DNA of 64,000 bases, taken from positions 1 through 64,000 of the forward strand of contig CANRWP010000012.1 of assembly GCA_947643595.1 (NCBI GenBank). The letters are read 5' to 3'. Under the pieces are notes generated by a model that saw nothing but the letters and a program-made list of their open reading frames with translations, was not told where the DNA came from and searched no databases. The translations under genes and the position numbers were made by a program. Below are positions 8,420 to 16,837 of this stretch, in pieces (position 1 is the first letter of the stretch; each line of letters begins with the position of its first letter). The DNA is from an uncultured bacterium (GTDB lineage Bacteria; Bacillota; Clostridia; Lachnospirales; Lachnospiraceae).

Positions 8420-9787
8420 TTATCTTTCACTGAAAGAAGGTATCGGTAAAATAGGAGTATTCCCCTCTACACTGTGCTCCGCAGGGTACAGCGGAACCGC
8501 TGCGCCATCCTGATACTGTACGATCGTACCTCCGGTAGCACCGCCCGCAAATGTATTCTGGTTTTTCTCGTCGAATACGATCGCGGAATAACCGCTCAGC
8601 AGAGCTCTGTCTTCGCCGTCATTATATAATTCAATTCCCTTGATGGCATCGCGCAGCGCCTCCGGATCTGTCGTACCGGCAGCTTCCAGCGCATAATATG
8701 CCACATAGGCAGCGGTCCAGCCCTGTGCGAAGAACGATGTCATTTCATAGCCGTAAGTATCTTTACAGTTGGCCGCCACTTCCTGGATCCATTCATGGTT
8801 CTGGACGCCGCACATATCCCAGTCTTCCTGCACAAAATGATAGTTGTAAACTTCCTGGTCAAGAGCCTCAAAGAAAGCCGCATCCTGCCAGCCGCCGCCT
8901 ACAGACCACACACCCCAGGGAAGATCAACCTGATTGGCATACAGCGCATTGGCAAATACGATGGAGTCATCCGTATAGAAAGAAACGTTGAGAACATCCG
9001 CCCCGGAATCTTTCACCTTGAGTACCTGGCTCGTCATGTCCGCCTGACCGTTGGTAACCGGTTCATCCAGCACACATGTCCATCCTCTCTCGTCCGCAGC
9101 TTCCTTCCAGATCCGCGCATTGTCCGCGCCCCAGTCAGAGTTCTCATACACAAGAGCGTAGGTCAGCGTGTCCAGATTATTTTCTTCACAGATCGTATCT
9201 AACGCAGTGATCATCTCCAGAACATCGTACGTCGCGGTGTTGTTGATACGATACACATAGTCGTACCCCCTGTCCGTCACCGCCGTCGCAACGCCGCCCT
9301 GAGAAATATAGGGAACGGAATATTTCTGGGCAACCTCGGAAGAGGAAATGCAGCAGGTGCTGTTATAGGCGCCGATAACCATGCTGACCTTGTCATCCGT
9401 GATCAGACGTTCGCAGGCTACCGAAGCTTTATCCGCCGCTGTCTCGGTATCCGCAACCACCAGCTGGATCTGAGCGCCGCCCATGGATTTGATTCCTCCG
9501 TTTGCATTGATCTCCTTGATGGCAGCTTCCGCCCCATCCGCATGCTGCTGCCCTATCGTAGCGGAACCGCCGGTAAGCGGCCACAAACTGCCTATCTTCA
9601 CGACATCGCCGGATGCCGCGGGAGCCTCTGCCGCTTCTCCTTCCGTCGATGCCTCGCTGGACGCGGAAGAGTCTCCGGTAGAAGCACTGTTGTCTGCACC
9701 GCTGTTTCCGCAGCCGGTTATCATACTCACCGTCATGGCAACAACAAGCCCCAGGCTTAACAGACGTTTCACTTTTTCTTTTCTCAT
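8420..9787 (-). CDS. livK: Liv-type ABC transporter substrate-binding lipoprotein
   Basis: 455 residues, type I periplasmic-binding fold of the LivJ/LivK/AmiC class. A lipoprotein signal with lipobox MITGC at residues 22-26 is followed by a Ser/Ala/Glu-rich linker to about residue 58, then VKIGSLWPLTGGSATIGQQHADGAEAAIKEIN. It captures the ligand outside the membrane for LivHMGF. The pocket block SSSEVAQKYSVPYISQGG (about 146-163) is recognisable, but the ligand cannot be read from the sequence. TAAGGAGG precedes the ATG. Being tied to dehydrogenases and transketolase suggests a polyol, sugar acid or related ligand rather than leucine. Confidence 0.93.
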   Translation of the reverse strand: MRKEKVKRLLSLGLVVAMTVSMITGCGNSGADNSASTGDSSASSEASTEGEAAEAPAASGDVVKIGSLWPLTGGSATIGQQHADGAEAAIKEINANGGIKSMGGAQIQLVVADTETAADKASVACERLITDDKVSMVIGAYNSTCCISSSEVAQKYSVPYISQGGVATAVTDRGYDYVYRINNTATYDVLEMITALDTICEENNLDTLTYALVYENSDWGADNARIWKEAADERGWTCVLDEPVTNGQADMTSQVLKVKDSGADVLNVSFYTDDSIVFANALYANQVDLPWGVWSVGGGWQDAAFFEALDQEVYNYHFVQEDWDMCGVQNHEWIQEVAANCKDTYGYEMTSFFAQGWTAAYVAYYALEAAGTTDPEALRDAIKGIELYNDGEDRALLSGYSAIVFDEKNQNTFAGGATGGTIVQYQDGAAVPLYPAEHSVEGNTPILPIPSFSER

Positions 9788-9859
9788 GTTTCTTTTTCCT
9801 CCTTAAATATTAGTAGTTTTTGTATTTTAAATATTTCTATACCCCGCCAGAATTACCTC

Positions 9860-10906
9860 TCACTCGCTGTCAGCGGCGGCTTGCAGTAAATATTTAAAAC
9901 CTGTTTTCTGCTGATATCCGTCAAACGCTTTCTTCCACTCTTTAAGCGGATAAACATCGCTGATCAGCGGCTCCAGCTTTACTTCGCCTCTCTGCACAAG
10001 ATCCAGCGCTTTTTCCCACCACTGTGGTTTCTGTGCGTAGGTTCCCATCACGGAAAGCTCTTTTAACGTGATAAGATTCATATCCAGTTCCACGGGCCTG
10101 CCGGTCAGCCCTACCTGCACATAACGTCCCCCCTTCCTGATCACTTCCAATCCCATACGGATCGCCGGTCCCGCTCCGGAACAGTCCAGAACGACATCCG
10201 GTCCGAAGGGACCGCACAGCATGCCGATCTTCTCCTTCGCATCCGGTTGATCGGAATAAACCGTTTCCGCCGCTCCAAGCTTTTTCGCCAGTTCCAGCCT
10301 CTCCTTATCCACAGCGGTTCCGGCGACGATCACTACCGCCCCCGCGCTCACCGCAACCTGCAGACACATCAGCCCAATCGCGCCGGGACCCGTGATCAGC
10401 ACCCGGTCCCCCGGGATCATATCTCCAAATTCCAGAACCCCCTGCACGCAGCAGGCGAGGGGCTCCGTCATGGCCGCTTCCCTGAGGCTGATTCCTTCCG
10501 GGATCAAATGCAGGTTTTTTTCGGGTACCACCACATAGTCCGCCATGGCTCCGTTCACCGCACTGCCGATGGATTTTTTCTCCGGGCAGAGATTCCCATG
10601 TCCTGTCCGGCAGTACATACAGCGGCCGCAGGTATGGTAGTAGGTCTCGCTGACCACCTTTTTGCCGATCCATGCGGGATCCGCTCCCTCGCCCACCGCT
10701 TCCACAATGCCCGACAATTCATGCCCCAGCGTGACCGGCGGCTTTGTCGGATAACCGCCGTCCCCCGCATAAATGTGGAGATCCGTCCCGCAGATACCAC
10801 AGTAAGCCACTTTGATCCTCACCTGTCCCTCCGCCGGCACCGGCATCTCGACATCCATATATTGCACTTTCTCCGGACCGTTTTCATAATTTACAATAGC
10901 TTTCAC
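9860..10906 (-). CDS. Zinc-dependent medium-chain dehydrogenase
   Basis: 348-residue MDR dehydrogenase. Catalytic zinc motifs CGTDLHIYAG and LGHELSGIVEAVGEG; structural zinc cysteines in CGRCMYCRTGHGNLC; Rossmann motif ITGPGAIGLMCLQVA near residue 170. Starts at GTG behind GGAGGCAAAGAGA. It is clearly paralogous to the next upstream gene (10920-11951): both share a GPGAIG Rossmann motif, DCSGAGPAIR, and closing blocks of the same design. NAD-dependent oxidation of a hydroxyl of the imported compound is the family role; the substrate is unknown. Confidence 0.9.
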   Translation of the reverse strand: MKAIVNYENGPEKVQYMDVEMPVPAEGQVRIKVAYCGICGTDLHIYAGDGGYPTKPPVTLGHELSGIVEAVGEGADPAWIGKKVVSETYYHTCGRCMYCRTGHGNLCPEKKSIGSAVNGAMADYVVVPEKNLHLIPEGISLREAAMTEPLACCVQGVLEFGDMIPGDRVLITGPGAIGLMCLQVAVSAGAVVIVAGTAVDKERLELAKKLGAAETVYSDQPDAKEKIGMLCGPFGPDVVLDCSGAGPAIRMGLEVIRKGGRYVQVGLTGRPVELDMNLITLKELSVMGTYAQKPQWWEKALDLVQRGEVKLEPLISDVYPLKEWKKAFDGYQQKTGFKYLLQAAADSE

Positions 10907-10919
10907 TCTCTTTGCCTCC

Positions 10920-11951
10920 TTATTTTTCCTCAGGGCAGATCAGAATTTTGATCCCTCTGCCCTCCTGCATATCCGTAAAACCCTTCTCCCAGTCTTTAAG
11001 CCCGTATTTACCGGTGATCAGATGTTCCACATTCACCTTCCCGGTGCTCATCAGTTCAATCGCCGTCTCCCAGTTATGCCATCTGTGGCCGAAAGTCCCG
11101 ATGATGCGGATCTCCCTCCCGGTGAGCAGGGAATAATCTATCGTCAGTTCCGGTTTTGTGAGGCCTACCTGGATAAAAGTTCCTGTCTTTTTCACACTCT
11201 TCATCGCCTGCCGTATAGCCGGCCCGGCACCGCTGCAGTCTAAAACCACATCAAATCCTTTCTTCCCGGTGATTTTTTCCACCGCTTCCTCCGACAGATC
11301 CGTCAGCGTTATATCCACGCCCGCTTTTTTCGCCGCTTCCAGCCTTTCCCTGTCCCTTGGAATCCCCGCGAGGACCGTCATGGCTCCCACCGATTTTGCC
11401 GCCTGAGCCGCCAGCTGTCCGATGGCCCCCGGTCCCATGATCAGCACTTTATCCGCAGCTGTCAGGTCCGTATGGTCAAACAGCGCATGCAGCGCCACCG
11501 CAAAAGGCTCGCACAGCGCCGCCTTATCAAAACTCAGGGTGTCCGGAATTTTATGTACGATTCCCCGGCGCACTTTGATGTACTCCGCCATCGCGCCGTC
11601 CACCCCGTATCCGATGGACAGCCGTTCGTCGCACATCAGCTCTCTCCCGGTCTTGCAGTACTCACAGACACCGCAGACGCTCTGGGCCGTTTCGCTCACC
11701 ACCCGGTCCCCCGGCAGCAGCTCTTTCACATTCTGCCCTGTCTCTTCAATTACGCCGGAGTATTCATGTCCCAGAATCACCGGCGGATTGCTCCAGGCGG
11801 CGCCATGCCATATCTTGATATCCGTCCCGCAGATCCCTGCCGACTTTACCCGGATCAGCACCTCATCCGCCCCCGGTATCGGGCGCTCCGCCTCACAGAG
11901 CCGCACATTTCCGTCATCCTGCCAACTGCCCATTTTCATCAATGCTTTCAT
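10920..11951 (-). CDS. Zinc-dependent medium-chain dehydrogenase
   Basis: 343 residues, first gene of the minus-strand operon. Catalytic zinc motifs CGTDIKIWHG and LGHEYSGVIEETGQN; structural cysteines CGVCEYCKTGRELMC; Rossmann motif MGPGAIGQLAAQAAKSVG. Tandem paralogue of 9860-10906. The ATG at 11951 has AGAGG 6 bases upstream; a TTG two codons earlier lies against the ribosome site. Its position at the head of the operon, divergent from the PucR-type regulator, makes it a probable first catabolic enzyme. Confidence 0.9.
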   Translation of the reverse strand: MKALMKMGSWQDDGNVRLCEAERPIPGADEVLIRVKSAGICGTDIKIWHGAAWSNPPVILGHEYSGVIEETGQNVKELLPGDRVVSETAQSVCGVCEYCKTGRELMCDERLSIGYGVDGAMAEYIKVRRGIVHKIPDTLSFDKAALCEPFAVALHALFDHTDLTAADKVLIMGPGAIGQLAAQAAKSVGAMTVLAGIPRDRERLEAAKKAGVDITLTDLSEEAVEKITGKKGFDVVLDCSGAGPAIRQAMKSVKKTGTFIQVGLTKPELTIDYSLLTGREIRIIGTFGHRWHNWETAIELMSTGKVNVEHLITGKYGLKDWEKGFTDMQEGRGIKILICPEEK

Positions 11952-12024
11952 TATCAACCTCTCCCGGCTTTGCGTTTTTCACAAAACTATGCCGTCCTGA
12001 TCTGTTTTTTTGTTGAATTTTTAT

Positions 12025-12039
12025 GTATTTTATCAATAC
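12025..12039. promoter_or_regulatory. Inverted repeat in the divergent regulator/operon region
   Basis: GTATT (12025-12029) and AATAC (12035-12039) form a dyad with a 5-base spacer, halfway between the catabolic operon start (11951) and the PucR-type gene (12138). It is a candidate operator for the divergent regulator. The dyad is short and could be chance in AT-rich DNA. Confidence 0.35.
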
Positions 12040-12054
12040 TGTCCATAAAAAGCA

Positions 12055-12084
12055 TTGACCAAAGATACAAACATGCTATATCAT
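12055..12084 (+). promoter_or_regulatory. Candidate promoter of the PucR-family regulator
   Basis: A -35 box TTGACC (12055-12060) is followed by a TATATC/TATCAT -10 region (12077-12084) at 16-18 bp spacing. It lies about 55 bases before the chosen start of the regulator. Confidence 0.55.
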
Positions 12085-12137
12085 AGTTGCAAGAATCATT
12101 ATGCTTAAAGGAGGTTCGGCTCAGTGCCGTCAACAAT

Positions 12138-13775
12138 ATGAAGTACAATACTTTTCTTGATATTCAACACACATACCCTTTTTCCGACATGGAGGTTCTC
12201 GCCGGACAGGGCGGTCTCACCGCCGCGATCCGGTGTGCCGGCGTTCTGGACGCTCCCGATTCCGTCAAATACGTTCGCGCCGGAGAATTTGTTCTCACCA
12301 CCGGCTACATTTTTATCAACAACCCGAATGTTCTTATGGAGATCATCCGGGAACTGCACAACAGACATGCGGCAGCCCTGGGAATCAAAATGTTCCGGTA
12401 TATTCAGGATATTCCCGAAGAATGCAAGGCCCTTGCCAATCAGTATGACCTGCCCCTGATCTTCATCCCCAGCAAATTTACATGGAACGATATTCTGAAT
12501 CCCCTGATTTTGAATATCTCCATGTTCTCCGATAGCACTACTTCTTTTATCAACGTATACAGCCGGCTGCTGCGTTCCATCCAGAAATCCCAGTCTGTCC
12601 CCGATCTGCTCGGCAGCGCCAGCACCATACTGGGACACCCGATCACACTGGTAAACACGGAAAAAAAATCCTTCCTGAATTACCCCACCGATTTTGAGTG
12701 TCCTCTGACCCTCGACGATACTTTTTTCCGGGAAGCCGTCCGCGAGGAATATTATCTGGGAGATGAGACATCTCTTTTCTACTACAGAAAAAATGATGCC
12801 AGGACCCATATGCTGATCTCCACATTGAGTATAGACGAATATCAGATGCTGATTCTGTGGAATGCTCCGGATATTAAAGACAACGGAAATCTGAATATGC
12901 TGATCTACGCCACTCTGCTGATCAGCGAATCCGTTTTTGACATGCGAAAAAGGCAAAAAGATCTGATCCATAAGAAAAATTTTCTGCTGGACAATCTATT
13001 TTGCGGGGATGCCCACGCCTCAAAGGAGGAGGCCGTCGCGCTCCAGATCGATCCGTGGATGCGATATTCTCCTGTCCTGGCACAATTCGTCTCATCCGGC
13101 AGTCAAAATTATCAGGATATCTCCATTTACAACCCAAAAGTGCACAGCTGTTTTGATCAGCTGTGCCAAAAATATAATATTCATTCCAGCATCGGGCAGG
13201 ATGGACTTTTCCGTTTCCTGATCCCCACCAACTCTCTCTGGGATACCTGGCACGATATCGTCACATACAGCAGACAATACGGAAAACGGATCCAGTCTGT
13301 TCTTCAGGCCGCCTTTCCGGACCGCGTCATCCATATCCTGATCGGTCAGGCCGCCCTGGACTGGGAAGATATCCCGGTGAAATATCGGGACACGCTGGCT
13401 CTGATGAAAACCATGAAGGACAAGACCTCCCTGTACCATCCGGCCCTGATGCATATCCACGACATCGGCGCCTCCTTCCTTCTGCTCCAGCCGAAAATAT
13501 ACGACAGGCTGCCGGAGTTCTACAGAGAGTTTTTCTCCCCCCTCTCCCAGGCCGATACCACGATGCAGGACAATATTCTGGAAACCCTGAAAGTCTATGT
13601 CGAATGCGGATTTAATTACCGGGAGGCCGCCAGGATACTGAACGTGCACCACAACACGATCCGCTACCGGTTAGAACAGTTTTCCGATATCACCGGGCTT
13701 GAAATAACAGATCAGGATGACCTTCTGACCATCCTGATCTGCCTGCAATACCACAATTTGAGAAAAAAAGAATGA
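12138..13775 (+). CDS. PucR-family transcriptional regulator
   Basis: 545 residues. The N-terminal PucR domain (about 10-130: FSDMEVLAGQGGLTAAIRCAGVLDAPDSVKYVRAGEFVLTTGYI-type block) and the C-terminal PucR helix-turn-helix YREAARILNVHHNTIRYRLEQF (about 510-532) bracket a divergent middle domain. These regulators usually activate a neighbouring catabolic operon when its substrate or an intermediate is present. AAAGGAGG lies about 23 bases before the ATG at 12138, longer than usual; the frame is open 17 codons further but offers no better start. Divergent from the large minus-strand operon and therefore its likely regulator. Confidence 0.88.
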   Translation: MKYNTFLDIQHTYPFSDMEVLAGQGGLTAAIRCAGVLDAPDSVKYVRAGEFVLTTGYIFINNPNVLMEIIRELHNRHAAALGIKMFRYIQDIPEECKALANQYDLPLIFIPSKFTWNDILNPLILNISMFSDSTTSFINVYSRLLRSIQKSQSVPDLLGSASTILGHPITLVNTEKKSFLNYPTDFECPLTLDDTFFREAVREEYYLGDETSLFYYRKNDARTHMLISTLSIDEYQMLILWNAPDIKDNGNLNMLIYATLLISESVFDMRKRQKDLIHKKNFLLDNLFCGDAHASKEEAVALQIDPWMRYSPVLAQFVSSGSQNYQDISIYNPKVHSCFDQLCQKYNIHSSIGQDGLFRFLIPTNSLWDTWHDIVTYSRQYGKRIQSVLQAAFPDRVIHILIGQAALDWEDIPVKYRDTLALMKTMKDKTSLYHPALMHIHDIGASFLLLQPKIYDRLPEFYREFFSPLSQADTTMQDNILETLKVYVECGFNYREAARILNVHHNTIRYRLEQFSDITGLEITDQDDLLTILICLQYHNLRKKE

Positions 13776-13786
13776 CAGACATGTTT

Positions 13787-14941
13787 CTACTTCCAGAGGT
13801 TACGGTACAGTTCCTCCACCTGCTGCCCCGTGATCTCACGGATCGTATTTTGCGGACTTTTACTGTCCATGGCATCCTCCGCCATCTTCCCGATGAGGCC
13901 CGCAAATTTTTCTTTCTCCACGCCAAAACCTTCCAGAGAGGGAATCTCCATCTCTCTCACCAGTTCTTCCAGCGCTTTCAGAAACTTCCCGGAAGCCTCC
14001 TGATCGGAGTCCTCCCCGGATGCCGCTCCCACTGCCCTCCCGAGCTTCGCAAACCTGTCGTATGCGCCGCTCACCGCAAAACGCAGGCACTCCTTCATCA
14101 GCATGGCATTGGACATTCCGTGAGGAATATGGAACAGCGCGCCAATAGGACGGCTCATACCGTGAATCAACGTCACCGACGCATTGTTGAAGGCGATCCC
14201 CGCTTCCAGGGCGGCAAGCGACATCTGGATCCTGGCCTCCTCGTCTCCCCCGTCATGGAACGCCTTCGGCAGATACTGAAAGATCCTCTTTACCGCGGAC
14301 AGCGCAAAGGTATCCGACAGAGCCTGGGCCTTTCTGGATGTATAGGCCTCCACCGCGTGACACAGCGCATCCAGGCCCGTCGCCGCCGTGATCCCGGACG
14401 GCGCCGTCATGGTAAAGCAGGGATCGATCACCGCCACATCAGGCATCAGGCATTTCCCCTTTAACAGCATCTTGATATCTTTTTCCGTGTCCGTGATGAT
14501 CGTAAACTGCGTCGCCTCCGAGCCTGTCCCCGCCGTGGTCGGGATAGCCGCCATGGGCGGCATCTTCTCCTCGATCTCCCTGCCCATGTAATCCGAAATG
14601 CTGCCGCCGCGATTCACCAGGGAACCTATCGCTTTCATGGAATCGATAGGACTACCGCCGCCCAAAGCGATCAGAAAGTCACAGTTTTCCTCCTGAAAAA
14701 GAGACAGTCCCTTTTGGATCATTACGTCTGTGGGCTCCCCCGTTATCTCCGAATAGATCACATAGGATATCCCTCCGTCACACAGCATCTTTTCCACTTT
14801 TGCGCAGTTTCCCAGATCGATCATCACCTGATCCGTCACGACCATCGCCTTTTTACCCATGGATGTTATGGCATCTTTCGCCATCTCCAAAGCCCCGGAA
14901 CCAGAAAGGATCCTGCCGGGCATGATAAATTCTCTCGCCAT
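13787..14941 (-). CDS. Iron-containing alcohol dehydrogenase
   Basis: 384 residues, group III alcohol dehydrogenase of the 1,3-propanediol/lactaldehyde reductase type. Seen: GGGSPIDSMKAI near residue 95, PTTAGTGSEATQFT near 137, and metal-site histidines in GLDALCHAVEAYTS and in TLIHGMSRPIGALFHIPHGMSNAML. Likely reduces an aldehyde to an alcohol with NADH, a redox sink for the dehydrogenases. Distinct subgroup from the enzyme at 89-1225. Last gene of the minus operon that begins near 17818 and convergent with the PucR-type gene (11 bases apart). GGAGGATAAGACA precedes the ATG. Confidence 0.92.
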   Translation of the reverse strand: MAREFIMPGRILSGSGALEMAKDAITSMGKKAMVVTDQVMIDLGNCAKVEKMLCDGGISYVIYSEITGEPTDVMIQKGLSLFQEENCDFLIALGGGSPIDSMKAIGSLVNRGGSISDYMGREIEEKMPPMAAIPTTAGTGSEATQFTIITDTEKDIKMLLKGKCLMPDVAVIDPCFTMTAPSGITAATGLDALCHAVEAYTSRKAQALSDTFALSAVKRIFQYLPKAFHDGGDEEARIQMSLAALEAGIAFNNASVTLIHGMSRPIGALFHIPHGMSNAMLMKECLRFAVSGAYDRFAKLGRAVGAASGEDSDQEASGKFLKALEELVREMEIPSLEGFGVEKEKFAGLIGKMAEDAMDSKSPQNTIREITGQQVEELYRNLWK

Positions 14942-14961
14942 TGTCTTATCCTCCGATTTTT

Positions 14962-15996
14962 TTACGCGCGGGCTACCATCTCCCCGTACTGCTTCTTCTC
15001 TTCCTCAATAAAAGCTTTCACTTCGTCCGTCACAGGGAGCGCATCCGCACAATTGTTTGCCCGCACCATCATGGAAGCCTCCGCAGATCCAAATTCCAGG
15101 CAGTCAAGGATCTCCCAGCCGCTGTAGAGACCGTACAGAAAGCCGGAGCCATATCCGTCTCCGCCGCCAAATCCTTTCCTCGCCGTGACCGGAAAAGGTT
15201 TGATGGAGAAACTCTGTCCGTCACAGGTATAAGCGGTCGAGCCCTGCATACCATGCTTGATCACCACGATCTTCGCGTTGTACCTCTGCCAGAAGGCAGC
15301 GCTCTGTTCATCCGTCATACCTGTCCGAATCAACTTTTCGGTCAGATCAAATTCCTCCCTGGAACCCATAATAATATCCGCCTCCTTCGCAACCGTCGAA
15401 TAATATATGGATATCTCGTCGCTGTTTCTCCAGTTATATTCCCTGTAATCAATATCAAAAAGAATCTTCGTACGGTTTTTCCTCGCCAACATCACCGCTT
15501 TTAAAACCGCTTCTCTGGACGGACTTTCCGCCAGAGCCGTACCGGACACCAGGAGCATTTTGGCGGATCTGATATAATCCTCGTCAATGTCATCCACCGA
15601 GAGCTGAAGATCCGCAATACGGTTTCTGTACATCAAAATATAACTTTCATTGGAGGAAAGCATCTCCGTAAAGGTAAGCCCCAGCTTTTCCCCGCCCGCA
15701 CATCTGGAAATACAGGATGTATCAATGCCTCTTTTCTCAAAATATTCCGTCACATAATCGCCAAACTGATCATCCGACACCTTGCCGATAAAACCGGCCT
15801 TCAAACCATGCTTTGTCACCCCCACCGCAATATTCGCCGGGGAACCTCCCACAAATTTTTCAAAGTAATGCACATCTTTCAGGGGCTTGAACTCCTCCTT
15901 CACCTGCTCGCTGTAAGCCGGGTTAAAATCAATCGTTATCCGCCCCATCATGACGATATCCAGAGGTCTTGTCTCATCGATCTCCACGTATTTCAC
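14962..15996 (-). CDS. PfkB-family sugar kinase, IolC-like
   Basis: 344 residues, ribokinase fold. The N-terminal VMMGRITIDFNP and KFVGGSPANIAVGVTKHGLKAGFIGKVSDDQFG blocks are those of 5-dehydro-2-deoxygluconokinase (IolC). The usual GAGD anion-hole motif appears as GGGDGYGSGF near residue 293. It phosphorylates a keto-sugar acid or similar compound with ATP. A GTG at 15996 behind AGGAGGAAAAGGAACA is chosen; the frame is open 12 codons further. No iolB, iolD, iolE, iolG or iolJ is nearby, so myo-inositol breakdown is not supported and the substrate may differ. Confidence 0.85.
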   Translation of the reverse strand: MKYVEIDETRPLDIVMMGRITIDFNPAYSEQVKEEFKPLKDVHYFEKFVGGSPANIAVGVTKHGLKAGFIGKVSDDQFGDYVTEYFEKRGIDTSCISRCAGGEKLGLTFTEMLSSNESYILMYRNRIADLQLSVDDIDEDYIRSAKMLLVSGTALAESPSREAVLKAVMLARKNRTKILFDIDYREYNWRNSDEISIYYSTVAKEADIIMGSREEFDLTEKLIRTGMTDEQSAAFWQRYNAKIVVIKHGMQGSTAYTCDGQSFSIKPFPVTARKGFGGGDGYGSGFLYGLYSGWEILDCLEFGSAEASMMVRANNCADALPVTDEVKAFIEEEKKQYGEMVARA

Positions 15997-16022
15997 TGTT
16001 CCTTTTCCTCCTCTTCTCCTCT

Positions 16023-16832
16023 TTACCTGCACACAAACTCTGCCACAATTCTGTTGAATTTTTCCGCATCCTCCCGGTAGATCATGTGTCCGGATTTCTC
16101 AAAATAAACGGTCTCCGCCCCCGGAATATGCTCCCCTACCCAGGCACACCCCTGCCGGGGAAATACCGTCCCTTTTCCCGCCACCATCACCAGAGTCTGC
16201 AGAGCGATATGCGGAAGAAAGTCCCGCCAGTCCAGATTCGTATGATCCCGCATGATCTTGATGCGCACCTCCCCCGGACATTTGCATATCTCATCGGCAA
16301 TCTCTTTTATCTGTTCCGCTCCCGGCTCCTCGTAAAACACCCCCTTTGCCATCTTCTCCGCCGCCCCCCGCGGATCATAAAGGATCTGATCGCAGGTCCT
16401 TATAAAACTCTCCACATCGTAGCAGCTGCTCTGTCCCCACTTCCAATCCGGGCCATTATACTGGCATGGCGACTGATCCACACAGATCAGCCTGGAAACC
16501 CGATGATTCCCAAACAACTGCAGATAACTCCAGAGGACCGCCGCGCCCATGGAACTGCCCAACACCGTCACGTTCTCCAGTTCCAGCTCATCCAGAAGAT
16601 TCTTTACATCCATGGCATATCTCGCTATGCTGTGAGAATACATCACCTTCTCGGACTCCCCGTGACCACGGTGGTCCATGCAGATCACTTTACAATGTTT
16701 CGCTATTTCCTCCGCATTTTTTTCCCAGAGCCTGGCCGTAAACGTCCAGCCCTGTACCATCAGCAGCGGTCTCCCCTCCCCTCTCACACTGTAATACAGC
16801 GACACTCCGTCATTTGTTTTAAAGTAAGACAT
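16023..16832 (-). CDS. Alpha/beta-hydrolase
   Basis: 269 residues, alpha/beta-hydrolase fold 1. Oxyanion-hole region LMVQGWTFTARLWEKN, then MDHRGHGESEK, nucleophile elbow GSSMGAAV (serine near 98) and a C-terminal histidine in EKSGHMIYRED. Could be an esterase, lactonase or C-C hydrolase; in a sugar-acid setting a lactonase role is plausible but unproven. GGGAGGA lies 8 bases before the ATG at 16832. Second gene of the AEC carrier/hydrolase/kinase/dehydrogenase operon. Confidence 0.88.
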   Translation of the reverse strand: MSYFKTNDGVSLYYSVRGEGRPLLMVQGWTFTARLWEKNAEEIAKHCKVICMDHRGHGESEKVMYSHSIARYAMDVKNLLDELELENVTVLGSSMGAAVLWSYLQLFGNHRVSRLICVDQSPCQYNGPDWKWGQSSCYDVESFIRTCDQILYDPRGAAEKMAKGVFYEEPGAEQIKEIADEICKCPGEVRIKIMRDHTNLDWRDFLPHIALQTLVMVAGKGTVFPRQGCAWVGEHIPGAETVYFEKSGHMIYREDAEKFNRIVAEFVCR

Positions 16833-16837
16833 TTTTC

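Noticed and set aside
89-11951. Sulfoquinovose (sulfo-transketolase) or apiose pathway
   Set aside because: The split transketolase and iron dehydrogenase fit in principle, but no sulfoquinovosidase, sugar isomerase, apulose kinase or related gene is present.
14962-15996. myo-Inositol catabolic cluster
   Set aside because: Only an IolC-like kinase is found; all other iol functions are absent.
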